A stretch of DNA of 64,000 nucleotides, taken from NCBI GenBank assembly GCA_023386345.1, contig JAEWJT010000016.1:1-64000 (forward strand), written 5' to 3'. Made by a program: the position numbers and the translations under genes. Under the pieces are notes generated by a model. That model ran no database searches. It saw only the letters and a list, made by a program, of their open reading frames with translations, and was not told the origin of the DNA. The DNA comes from Bacillota bacterium. Its GTDB lineage: Bacteria > Bacillota > Clostridia > Tissierellales > Sedimentibacteraceae. Shown piece after piece: positions 53,204 to 61,642 of the stretch; position 1 is the first letter of the stretch; each line of letters starts with the position of its first letter.

Positions 53204-53956
53204 ATGTCAAGAGGATTATTCACACTTACATCTGGTATGCTCACACAGCAAAGGAAGATAGAAATTTCAAGTAATAACATGGCCAATATTAATACTGCCG
53301 GTTATAAGAGAGAGCAAGCAGTTACAAATAATTTTGGTACATTATTGATCCACAAATTAAGGCAAAATGGAATTTATGAAACAGCAGAGCCATTATCTGA
53401 GGTATCATTAATAAGAATAATGGAGGACAACAATACTTATCACTCTCAAGGAAACTTGGATGAAACAGGTGGAGCATTTGATTTTGCATTAGTTGGAGAG
53501 GGATTCTTCGGTATAAATAATAATGGAACTACTTTATATGGAAGAAATGGCAGCTTCAATCTAGATGACGAGGGATATCTGATATTTTCTGACAAAGGCA
53601 GAGTACAGGGCGAATATGGAGATATATTTATCGGTACAGACAAATACGAGGCTACAGATGATGGAAGCATCTATGTAGATGGAGAGCTAATAGACAAAAT
53701 AGCTGTATATAATTTTGATAATTATGCAAATTTAGATAAATTTTCTGAAGGTTTGTATACATCAACAGATGAAGCCAATTTAATGGAAAATGCAGTAATT
53801 AAAAAAGGCTGGATTGAACGTTCAAATGTAGATTTAACACAGGAAATGTCTGATATTATAGCATCACAAAGAGCATTGCAATCAAACTCACAGGCTCTTA
53901 AAATGTACGATATGATAATGGAAATTGAGTCAAATCAAATTGGAAGAATAAACTAA
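53204..53956 (+). CDS. Flagellar hook-basal body rod protein (FlhO/FlgF-like)
   Basis: A 250-residue distal-rod type protein. The SRGLFTLTSGMLTQQRKIEISSNNMANINTAGYKRE start and the C-terminal ERSNVDLTQEMSDIIASQRALQSNSQALK block are axial-protein signatures. In Firmicutes two such genes (flhO, flhP) follow each other; this is the first. Behind AAAGGGATGAG. Confidence 0.88.
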   Translation: MSRGLFTLTSGMLTQQRKIEISSNNMANINTAGYKREQAVTNNFGTLLIHKLRQNGIYETAEPLSEVSLIRIMEDNNTYHSQGNLDETGGAFDFALVGEGFFGINNNGTTLYGRNGSFNLDDEGYLIFSDKGRVQGEYGDIFIGTDKYEATDDGSIYVDGELIDKIAVYNFDNYANLDKFSEGLYTSTDEANLMENAVIKKGWIERSNVDLTQEMSDIIASQRALQSNSQALKMYDMIMEIESNQIGRIN

Positions 53957-53971
53957 AAAACGGAGGATTAT

Positions 53972-54688
53972 ATGATAAGGGCATATTATACAGCAACTGC
54001 TGGAGCTAAAACTTACCAAAAGAATTTAGATGTTATTGCAAACAACCTATCAAATCTGCAGACACAAGGCTATAAAACTTTAAAAGGAGAATTTTCCGAT
54101 TTGCTTTATACTAATATAAGCAGAACAGGAGAAAATCTTATGGTTGGTAGCGGCTCTAAATTATTAAAAACTGATAGCATATTTTCCGAAGGAGCTTTTT
54201 TAGAAACCGGTAAGGAAACAGACTATGCGATAGTTGGTGATGGATTTTTTTCGATTCAAAAGGGTGATGAAATTTTCTATACAAGAAATGGCGCCTTTAA
54301 TGTTGCAGAAATTGACGGAGAACTTTATTTGACATTAGACGGAGGATTTGTTCTTAATAGCAATGGAGAGCCAATAAATTTAAGTGTAGAATCTGAGGAT
54401 ATTGGAGAGGAATATGAACTTGAAAAAATTCCTGGAGTTACTAAATTTACTAATAATTTTGATTTAGAAAGAGTTGGAGATAGTTTATTCACAATTATAA
54501 ATGAAGATGCAGAATATGAAATAGCAGAAAGACCGGATTTAATGGTTGGATATGTAGAAAGTTCAAATGTTGAAATGGTGAGTGAACTTACTAATATGAT
54601 TCAAGCTCAAAGAGCTTTTCAATTTAATTCAAGAATAATTCAAGTTGCAGATGAGATAGAGCAGACTATAAATACTTTAAAAGGATAA
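53972..54688 (+). CDS. Flagellar hook-basal body rod protein (FlhP/FlgG-like)
   Basis: A 238-residue companion of the previous gene. N-terminal YYTATAGAKTYQKNLDVIANNLSNLQTQGYKT and C-terminal ESSNVEMVSELTNMIQAQRAFQFNSRIIQ are typical. The order and sizes match flhO-flhP of Bacillus, whose products form the rod distal to FlgBC. 15 bases after the previous gene, behind ACGGAGG. Confidence 0.88.
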   Translation: MIRAYYTATAGAKTYQKNLDVIANNLSNLQTQGYKTLKGEFSDLLYTNISRTGENLMVGSGSKLLKTDSIFSEGAFLETGKETDYAIVGDGFFSIQKGDEIFYTRNGAFNVAEIDGELYLTLDGGFVLNSNGEPINLSVESEDIGEEYELEKIPGVTKFTNNFDLERVGDSLFTIINEDAEYEIAERPDLMVGYVESSNVEMVSELTNMIQAQRAFQFNSRIIQVADEIEQTINTLKG

Positions 54689-54714
54689 GCAACTTATAGA
54701 GGGGAGAGAGTTTT

Positions 54715-56193
54715 ATGATTAATAATGCTGACACAAGCGATGTAATAAAAACTAATAACACCCAGGGAGATTCGGAAGAAAGAAACTATATATTTAACAT
54801 TATAGTATCGGCAAATAGATTACAAGCTTTTTTAAGGGTTGTTTTTTGCGAAAAAGGTGTAAAAATAGATTCCAAAGAAGTATTAAACGAGATAAAAGAA
54901 CAAGGTATCAAATATGGAGTAAAAGAAGCTGAGATAGATGTTTACTGTAAAAGAGGTGAATATTTTAAAGAGCTGATAGTAGCTGAAGGAGTTCAGGTAG
55001 TTCATGGAACAGATGCTAAGATAGAATATCATTTTAAGACCGATAATACTGTCGAATTTAAAGAAAAGGCAGATGGAACAGTAGATTTTAAGAATATTAA
55101 CAATATACTTTCTATAGAAAAGGACGGTCTTTTATGTACATTGACTCCTGCAACTGAAGGTAAAAATGGTATTGATATTTTTGGAAATGAAATTTCATGC
55201 AAACAAGGAAAAACACTTGAATTACCTAATGGTAAAAATACTTATAGATCTCCTGACAACCTAAAGCTTTTTGCCGCAGCTGATGGTGCAATTTATTTAA
55301 ATGCAAGAAATATTGATATAAATACTGTATATACAGTAAAAAGTGTTGATCATACTACTGGAAATATAGATTTTTCAGGGACTGTTGTGATTCAAGGCGA
55401 TGTAAGGGCTGGATTTATGGTTAAGGCAAAAGATGACATCGTTGTTAGGGGAATGGTTGAAGGCGCAGTTCTTGAAGCTGGTAAGGATATAACTATAAGC
55501 AATGGAATGAATGGAAGAGATGTAGGAAGTCTGACAGCAGGTGGTAGTATAACAAGTAAATATCTTGAGAATTCAACCATAAAAGCAGGTAAGAATGTAC
55601 TTTCTGATGCAATTATAAACTGCAATGTATTTGCAGGTGAAAGCATAGTTTTAAAAGGAAGCCGAGGCACTATCATAGGCGGCGAGTGTGTTGCTTGTGA
55701 GTCAATAAGAGCTAAAACTATTGGAACTAAAAATAATATTCAATCTAAGATTGAAATAAACTTAGAAAAATATACAGAGCTTCATAATAATGAAAAAAAT
55801 CAGAATATAATGAAAAAAATCAATGCAGAAATAAAATTGAAGGAAAAGGAAATTTCTGAGTTAAATGACAAAATAAATTTTATAGCACCATTTATAAAGA
55901 AAAGTCCTGAAAATGAAAGATTGTACAAGCTTCTGATAATTAAAAAATCAGAAACTAGCAGAGCAATAAATGAATTAAAAACCTCCATACTTGAACTTGA
56001 TCATGATAATAAGAAGATAACAGATCATAAGATAGTATGCAGTGGAATTATATACGCAAATACTCGTATAACGATAGGTTGGCTAAGACTTGCAGTAAGA
56101 GAGGACTTATCATATAGTAAACTTTATAACGATGGTAATGACATACAAATTTCCCCACTATTACCATCAGACATGGATTTGGAGGCAAGATAA
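54715..56193 (+). CDS. FapA family protein (DUF342)
   Basis: A 492-residue cytosolic protein. A central region (about 200-350) has beta-helix-like repeats (GDVRAGFMVKAKDDIVVRGMVEGAVLEAGKDI) and a coiled coil follows (about 360-435). FapA/DUF342 proteins are linked with polar flagella or cell-surface functions in several bacteria; the role here is not known. Overlaps cheC by one base, showing that it belongs to the operon. Confidence 0.82.
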   Translation: MINNADTSDVIKTNNTQGDSEERNYIFNIIVSANRLQAFLRVVFCEKGVKIDSKEVLNEIKEQGIKYGVKEAEIDVYCKRGEYFKELIVAEGVQVVHGTDAKIEYHFKTDNTVEFKEKADGTVDFKNINNILSIEKDGLLCTLTPATEGKNGIDIFGNEISCKQGKTLELPNGKNTYRSPDNLKLFAAADGAIYLNARNIDINTVYTVKSVDHTTGNIDFSGTVVIQGDVRAGFMVKAKDDIVVRGMVEGAVLEAGKDITISNGMNGRDVGSLTAGGSITSKYLENSTIKAGKNVLSDAIINCNVFAGESIVLKGSRGTIIGGECVACESIRAKTIGTKNNIQSKIEINLEKYTELHNNEKNQNIMKKINAEIKLKEKEISELNDKINFIAPFIKKSPENERLYKLLIIKKSETSRAINELKTSILELDHDNKKITDHKIVCSGIIYANTRITIGWLRLAVREDLSYSKLYNDGNDIQISPLLPSDMDLEAR

Positions 56194-56819
56194 TGAGTGG
56201 CATTAAAAACTTTGACCAGATAAATGATGTTCATATTGATGTATTAAGAGAGATAGGAAATATAGGTGCTGGCAATGCTGCAACATCACTGGCGCAGATG
56301 CTATCAAAAAAGGTTGATATGGCAGTACCTGAGGTAAAACTATTAGACATCAATGAGGCTATTGAGCTTATGGGAGGACCTGAAAATGTAGTTCTCGGTA
56401 TATTAATAAGGATGTCTGTTGATATGGAAGGCATTGTAATGTTTTTACTTAAAAGAGACTTTGTATGTTTAGTCGTAAATTCTCTTTTAGGAACAAATAT
56501 TGATAGGTTTGAAGATATAGGAGAAATGGAGCTTTCAGCTTTATCAGAAATTGGAAACATAATGATTGCTTCATATATAAATTCAATTGCAGGCTTGACA
56601 GGCATGACAATTGATATATCAGTACCGGCTTTGACAATAGACATGTCAGGAGCTATTTTGACTGTACCTGCGATTGAGTACGCAAATGTTTCTGATAAAA
56701 TAGTGTTTATTGAGGAGAAATTTTTTACAGATAAAGAATCTGTAAATAGCCATATACTATTGGTACCAAGTGTTGAATCACTAAATAAATTATTGCGAGG
56801 GTTAGGCATTGAAATATGA
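56193..56819 (+). CDS. cheC: CheY-P phosphatase CheC
   Basis: A 208-residue chemotaxis phosphatase with both active sites of the family: DVLREIGNIGAGNAATSLAQML (residues 12-33) and LSEIGNIMIASYINSIAG (about 116-133). It dephosphorylates CheY-P and binds CheD, which ties receptor adaptation to the CheY level. Overlaps cheD by four bases. Confidence 0.94.
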   Translation: MSGIKNFDQINDVHIDVLREIGNIGAGNAATSLAQMLSKKVDMAVPEVKLLDINEAIELMGGPENVVLGILIRMSVDMEGIVMFLLKRDFVCLVVNSLLGTNIDRFEDIGEMELSALSEIGNIMIASYINSIAGLTGMTIDISVPALTIDMSGAILTVPAIEYANVSDKIVFIEEKFFTDKESVNSHILLVPSVESLNKLLRGLGIEI

Positions 56820-57307
56820 AAAACACAGTTAACGTAGGAATATCAGATATGAAAATTGTCTCAGCGCCTGATGTAGTTGCAACATATGCTCTTGGTTCTT
56901 GCGTTGGTATTTGTATAATTGATAAAATTAGTCAGACATGCGGATTAGTTCATATAATGTTGCCGCAAAACCCTAATCCAGCTGATGCAAAGGCTTTATT
57001 TAAGTATGCTGATACTGGAATAGAGGAAATGATTAAGCAAATGGAGAAAAAAGGCTGTGTGCGAGTGCGTATGATTGCTAAAATAGCAGGCGGAGCTAAA
57101 ATGTTCGAGGTTAGTGACGATAAAAATAGCACTATCGGAAACATTGGAGAAAGAAATATAGTAGCTGCTAAAAGCACATTACAGAAATTAAAGGTAAAAT
57201 TGATTGCTGAAGATGTAGGTTTAAATTATGGAAGAACTATCTTCTTTGACAGCACTAATGGAGAATTGACAGTTAAATCATTCGCAAAAGGAAATAAGGT
57301 TATATAG
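56816..57307 (+). CDS. cheD: Chemoreceptor glutamine deamidase CheD
   Basis: A 163-residue deamidase. The catalytic cysteine is in LGSCVGIC (near residue 29) and the histidine in VHIMLP (near 45). It modifies receptor glutamines and binds CheC. Stops 66 bases before parA; a hairpin lies between. Confidence 0.94.
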   Translation: MKNTVNVGISDMKIVSAPDVVATYALGSCVGICIIDKISQTCGLVHIMLPQNPNPADAKALFKYADTGIEEMIKQMEKKGCVRVRMIAKIAGGAKMFEVSDDKNSTIGNIGERNIVAAKSTLQKLKVKLIAEDVGLNYGRTIFFDSTNGELTVKSFAKGNKVI

Positions 57308-57317
57308 TGTAATTGCA

Positions 57318-57340
57318 GATAGTTTTCTTTGAAAACTATC
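57318..57340 (+). repeat. Hairpin between cheD and parA
   Basis: Perfect 10-bp stem GATAGTTTTC/GAAAACTATC with a 3-base loop, not followed by a T-run. A TATAAT-like box lies just after it (57342-57347), so it could mark an internal promoter or regulatory site for the parA gene. Confidence 0.45.
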
Positions 57341-57373
57341 GTATAATTGACATTATAAGGGGAGTAGGAAGAT

Positions 57374-58138
57374 ATGGCAAAAACAATATGTGTAACTAAT
57401 CAAAAAGGTGGTGTAGGAAAGACTACAACTACATATGCTCTAAGCTTAGGACTCAAATATAAAGGATATAGAGTTTTAATAATAGACCTTGATCCTCAGG
57501 GAAATTTAAGTTTTAGTGTTGAAGCAGAAACTGAAGAAAGTCCAACAATATATGAGGTCCTAAGACATGAGTGCAGTACTGAAGAAGCTATACAGCACAC
57601 AGAGCTTATAGATATAATTCCTTCAAACATTTTATTGAGCGGTGTTGATTTAGAGTTTACTCATACTGGTAGAGAATTTTTATTAAGGGAAGCATTATTA
57701 AATGTTCAGAATAAATACGATTATATAATAATTGATACCCCACCATCTTTAAATATTTTAACAATTAATGCCTTCACAGTTTCTGATAAAATAATAATAC
57801 CGATGATAGCAGATATATTTAGCTTGCAGGGCATAACACAACTTTATGAAACTATAGACAGGGTAAAAAAATACTGTAATCCTAGTATCATAATAGAGGG
57901 TATTTTACTTACAAGATATAATAATAGAGCTATACTTAGTACAGAAATTAAAGGAACTACTGAAATGGTAGCAAAGGAATTAAACACTACTGTTTTCGAC
58001 ACTCACATAAGAACAAGCATAGTTATCCAAGAGGCTCAGACAAAGCAGGAGAACTTATATTACTACGCACCTAAGAATTCAGCAGTCTCGGATTATATGA
58101 GCTTTGTAGAAGAATTGCTTGCAAGAGAGGGAAAATAA
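57374..58138 (+). CDS. ParA/Soj family ATPase
   Basis: A 254-residue Soj-type ParA. The deviant Walker A KGGVGKTT at 11-18, DPQGN and IDTPPS loops and the C-terminal QEAQTKQENLYYYAPKN region are complete. It lacks the N-terminal extension of MinD-like FlhG. ParA proteins position plasmids, chromosomes, flagella or chemosensory clusters by ATP-driven gradients. It is the next-to-last gene of the motility cluster, and the partner gene next door is not a ParB but a ComFB-domain protein. No parS-like repeat was seen nearby. Confidence 0.85.
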   Translation: MAKTICVTNQKGGVGKTTTTYALSLGLKYKGYRVLIIDLDPQGNLSFSVEAETEESPTIYEVLRHECSTEEAIQHTELIDIIPSNILLSGVDLEFTHTGREFLLREALLNVQNKYDYIIIDTPPSLNILTINAFTVSDKIIIPMIADIFSLQGITQLYETIDRVKKYCNPSIIIEGILLTRYNNRAILSTEIKGTTEMVAKELNTTVFDTHIRTSIVIQEAQTKQENLYYYAPKNSAVSDYMSFVEELLAREGK

Positions 58139-58753
58139 ATGGCGAAGACAAAAAAAGAATTTAACAAAGAAGCAATGTACAAAAAAATTATGCCCTCTAT
58201 GTTTAGAACGAATGACGAAAGTCACAAATCAGAGAATAAGAAGAACGACAACGCAGATGAAAACAAAGAAAATGATATAGTCAATTCTAGTTTATCAAAA
58301 TTATTTGCAAAAGCAGAAAAAATTAATTCAGAAGAAGATTTGGAAAACAATAATTTTAAAGATGTAAATTATAATTCTGAGGCTATAGAAGAAATAAAAG
58401 TGCAAGAGAAAAATGAGAGCCAAGAAGAAAATCCAATCGATAAAGTTGATGATTTAGAAGATAATTCATCATATTCAGAAAATAAATACACCGTAAATTT
58501 TATAGAAGTACTTATAAAGGACAAGCTAAATACTGTTTTAGAAAAATTCAAATGCTGTCAATGCGAGTCTTGCTTAGCCGATATCGTAGATACAGCACTT
58601 AGCAGTTTTCCAAAATACAGTTTTACAGGAACAAAAAAAGAGATAGAGGAAGCATTTAAAGAGTTTAGGCAAACTAACAATATTGATGTAGTTTCTGCGA
58701 TAATCAAGGCTATAGTATTAATTAGAAAAAAAGAAAAGCATAAAAAAAATTGA
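58139..58753 (+). CDS. ComFB-domain protein with acidic N-terminal tail
   Basis: A 204-residue protein. Residues 1-118 are low-complexity, Lys/Glu/Asn-rich and likely disordered. Residues 121-200 match the ComFB pattern: an upstream helix (FIEVLIKDKLNTVLEKF), the cysteine box CCQCESC at 139-145, then ADIVDTALSSFPKYSFT and a helical end. Recent work describes ComFB as a receptor for cyclic dinucleotides; that is family knowledge, not visible here. The start codon directly follows the parA stop, so the two are coupled. A strong terminator follows. Confidence 0.72.
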   Translation: MAKTKKEFNKEAMYKKIMPSMFRTNDESHKSENKKNDNADENKENDIVNSSLSKLFAKAEKINSEEDLENNNFKDVNYNSEAIEEIKVQEKNESQEENPIDKVDDLEDNSSYSENKYTVNFIEVLIKDKLNTVLEKFKCCQCESCLADIVDTALSSFPKYSFTGTKKEIEEAFKEFRQTNNIDVVSAIIKAIVLIRKKEKHKKN

Positions 58754-58786
58754 GTATTTATATTATCCGAAATACTCAATTTTTTT
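58749..58786 (+). terminator. Terminator of the motility cluster
   Basis: Eleven-base-pair stem ATTGAGTATTT/AAATACTCAAT with a 10-base loop, followed by TTTTTT (58781-58786). Confidence 0.9.
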
Positions 58787-58813
58787 ATTATGATATTTAT
58801 TTATAATTATAAA

Positions 58814-58849
58814 AAAGGGAGTGCCAGTTCATTTGCTGTCTCTCCCTTT
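58814..58849 (-). terminator. Terminator of the SLH protein operon
   Basis: Eight-base-pair stem AAAGGGAG/CTCCCTTT, on the minus strand followed by T residues, 17 bases after the SLH gene stop. Confidence 0.75.
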
Positions 58850-58865
58850 ATCAGTGTACAATACA

Positions 58866-60962
58866 CTATTTTTCTTCTCGATACATTCCAATTACTGAAA
58901 TAATTATATCCTTATAATACGGGTTATTTTTTATGTCATTAAAATTATAATATGTATTATATAATTTCTCAATTTGAGCAAATTCACCTGCTGAAGTAGA
59001 TAAATCATAGAGCTTATTTATAGCAAATATTACTTCTGCTCTGGTTATATTATCGCCAGGATTAAATTTATCACCTTTAGCAGTCATAATACCTCTATTT
59101 GCTAATTTCAAAATATCAGCCTTAGCATAAACGTATGGCTGCGTTATATCAGTAAAGCTATAATTATTTACTGCAGGGATACTTGCAATCTTTGATTTTA
59201 AGGTGCTTATGTTACTTATCATTTTAGCAAATTCTGCTCTTGATAAAGGATTATCAGGTTTGAAAGTCTTATCCTTATAGCCCTGTATATAACGCTTTGA
59301 AATTGCCATAGCAATATAATTTTCTGCCCAGTGCCTAGATATATCATTTAGCTTTGCTTTATCCTTTAGACTTATATCATAAGGCAAGTCATTTATTCTA
59401 CACAATATAGCTACCATTTGAGCCCTTGTTACTGTCCCATTTGGTGAAAATTTAGTATTGCTTATGCCTTTCATATAAGCAGGGAATATATTATTATAAT
59501 AAGTATTTTCATCAGTATTATAATAATATGGATCTCCAATATTGCTAAACAATGCTTTCACACTTGGATTGCCATGAACGTGCAGACCTAATGTCTTTGC
59601 ATATAAAACAGATCTTTTATTCTTTATCTCTACAGTTGCTACTGTTCTATTGCCTGATGTATCAACACATATGAAAGAATAGTCTCCATTGTATTTGAAC
59701 TCAGTTGGATGCTTATACTCAAATTGTACATTACTCTTAGAATTTTGTATTGGTACATATTTCCCATCATATGTAATTATATAATCAAGCTTTAAATTAT
59801 CTTTTAGCTTTAATTCAAATTTATCCTCATAGGTTATTGATATGCTAACTTCAGGTCTTATAAAATCTATATCCTTAATGTTAAATTTGAACAATTCTCT
59901 TAAACCTGATTTAGACTCGGCAAGAATTTCATAGCTTCCATTTTCTGTTATATAATCCATCGCCGGATCAACTGTAATATCCTGCCCAGCAGCGAAATTA
60001 TAAGCTCTGTATGTCGTTAAAACATTTCTTGTATCTATCGATGGCTGCCATATTATCATAAGATAAAATTCACCTTGTCTCATGAGCCTTACGTTTAACT
60101 CTTTGCCCTCAACATCAAATGTAAAATTTGATACATTGTTATTAGCCATATTTGGAACATAGTATTTAATTTCCATCGTATCTACAACAGTATTGCTTGG
60201 TAGCTTAACTGTACGAATTTTATCTAGTCCTGCATTAAATAAGCATTGCTTTTTCTCATAATCATATTGTAAGGTAAGATTGTTATAAAGTAGATTTAAG
60301 TCAAAATCAGTTTTATTCAAATCATCTATATCGCTATATGATGTACTGGCTTCCTTTATGCCTTTAATCTCATAATAAAATGTCCTCTTTTGTCCAGAGC
60401 CATCATATACCGTAAACGGATATATACCATTTTTATCAGCAGGAAAGCTTGCTGTAGTTCCCTCAACCATGTAACCTGATGGAAGGTATATATAAAAGCT
60501 TGTAAATGTTGAATCCTTTGAGCTTACATTGATTGTTATGGTTTTTATTTTATCCTTTACTGTTTCAGCTTCTGTAAAACTTGCTTTTAAACTGGTATTA
60601 GTGTATACAGAGACATAAATGCTGGATCTAATGTTGCCAACTTCCGCTGTAATTACAATTCTACTGCCTGTTTTTAATGCTTTTATAGTTCCATTTTTAT
60701 CAACACTTACAACAGATTTGTCTGATGAATAAAATGTAACATCTTGATTATCAGCATCAGTAGGGTTAAATTTTACGTCTAGCTTTATTATATCTCCAAC
60801 TTCGATATATAGATTTTTATTATCATTGAGCGTTATCGAACGCAGCTGCTTATTTGTAACTGTAGAACTTGCAAATGCAAGATTGTTTAGCATAAAACTA
60901 TTTGTTGTAAAGCTAATCAATAATGCCAATAATATTAAAAATGAAATAAATTTTTTAAGCAT
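58866..60962 (-). CDS. SLH-domain surface protein with Ig-like domain
   Basis: A 698-residue secreted protein. A signal peptide (MLKKFISFLILLALLISF...LAFA) is followed by a bacterial Ig-like (BIG2-type) domain (about 38-115, VDKNGTIKALKTGSRIVITA), a central region of unknown fold and three C-terminal S-layer homology repeats (about 510-690; WAENYIAMAISKRYIQGYKD, FKPDNPLSRAEFAKM, FNPGDNITRAEVIFAINKL). SLH domains bind pyruvylated secondary wall polymer. Start at the ATG 60962 behind AAGGAGGT, which overlaps an upstream in-frame TTG. Last gene of the minus-strand unit. Confidence 0.88.
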   Translation of the reverse strand: MLKKFISFLILLALLISFTTNSFMLNNLAFASSTVTNKQLRSITLNDNKNLYIEVGDIIKLDVKFNPTDADNQDVTFYSSDKSVVSVDKNGTIKALKTGSRIVITAEVGNIRSSIYVSVYTNTSLKASFTEAETVKDKIKTITINVSSKDSTFTSFYIYLPSGYMVEGTTASFPADKNGIYPFTVYDGSGQKRTFYYEIKGIKEASTSYSDIDDLNKTDFDLNLLYNNLTLQYDYEKKQCLFNAGLDKIRTVKLPSNTVVDTMEIKYYVPNMANNNVSNFTFDVEGKELNVRLMRQGEFYLMIIWQPSIDTRNVLTTYRAYNFAAGQDITVDPAMDYITENGSYEILAESKSGLRELFKFNIKDIDFIRPEVSISITYEDKFELKLKDNLKLDYIITYDGKYVPIQNSKSNVQFEYKHPTEFKYNGDYSFICVDTSGNRTVATVEIKNKRSVLYAKTLGLHVHGNPSVKALFSNIGDPYYYNTDENTYYNNIFPAYMKGISNTKFSPNGTVTRAQMVAILCRINDLPYDISLKDKAKLNDISRHWAENYIAMAISKRYIQGYKDKTFKPDNPLSRAEFAKMISNISTLKSKIASIPAVNNYSFTDITQPYVYAKADILKLANRGIMTAKGDKFNPGDNITRAEVIFAINKLYDLSTSAGEFAQIEKLYNTYYNFNDIKNNPYYKDIIISVIGMYREEK

Positions 60963-60994
60963 ATAAATACCTCCTTGTGCCAAACCTACAAGTT

Positions 60995-61621
60995 TTAATA
61001 ATCATTTTTTTTATGTACTTGTAGCTGCCTTTCATATAAATATTGATATATAATACTTTCGTCATTGCTTGTTAGTCCTTTGAATATGCAGCCATAGTTA
61101 CTATAACTAAACTCATCGCTTGGGTCATCTATTCTTATAATGCTTGCTTCAATTGGGACGACATTACGCTTATAATAATCAAAATTAAAGACGATAGTAT
61201 CTCCTACAAAGAACTCTGTTTTCGAGGTAAATAACATCCCACCTACAGATAAATTCAATATTTTAATTTCTATAGGATTTTCGGATTGAACGATTTTATT
61301 TTCTCTCATCACTAATTTAAGTTCTAACTTATAATCTGTCCGTACCTTTAAACTTTTTCTTCGTTCTATTGTAGTATGATATTTTATAATTTTAGCTGAT
61401 AGCTGCATGTCAGCAGCAAGACTTACTTGACATTCATATACTGCTATACCTGCTAGCTCATTATAAATATTTATAAATATTGTAGATTTTGAGGGAACAG
61501 TAGGCATGTGGTTGCCTTTTACAACTATCGTATTGCCTGCTAATCTTTCCAAGTTACCTTTTCCTAAATAATTTTTTTCCTCATCAAATATTTTAACTAA
61601 AAGTGGCTGTACCTTTGACAT
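60995..61621 (-). CDS. PilZ-like protein with altered c-di-GMP motif
   Basis: A 208-residue protein arranged like YcgR/YpfB: an N-terminal beta domain (1-85) and a PilZ domain (86-205). The NxSxxG half of the c-di-GMP motif is present (NLSVGG, 123-128). The RxxxR half reads ERRKSLKVR (86-94), with Lys91 where the second arginine is expected, though Arg94 lies near. Binding of c-di-GMP is therefore uncertain. In Firmicutes, such proteins act as motor brakes. Genes on both sides encode an FtsA-like and a surface protein. Confidence 0.75.
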   Translation of the reverse strand: MSKVQPLLVKIFDEEKNYLGKGNLERLAGNTIVVKGNHMPTVPSKSTIFINIYNELAGIAVYECQVSLAADMQLSAKIIKYHTTIERRKSLKVRTDYKLELKLVMRENKIVQSENPIEIKILNLSVGGMLFTSKTEFFVGDTIVFNFDYYKRNVVPIEASIIRIDDPSDEFSYSNYGCIFKGLTSNDESIIYQYLYERQLQVHKKNDY

Positions 61622-61642
61622 TAATAATCCTCCTAACTAGTA

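Noticed and set aside
56231..56809. A 192-codon minus-strand frame inside cheC
   Set aside because: Mirror frame of a well-conserved gene that overlaps both neighbours in translation; no ribosome site.
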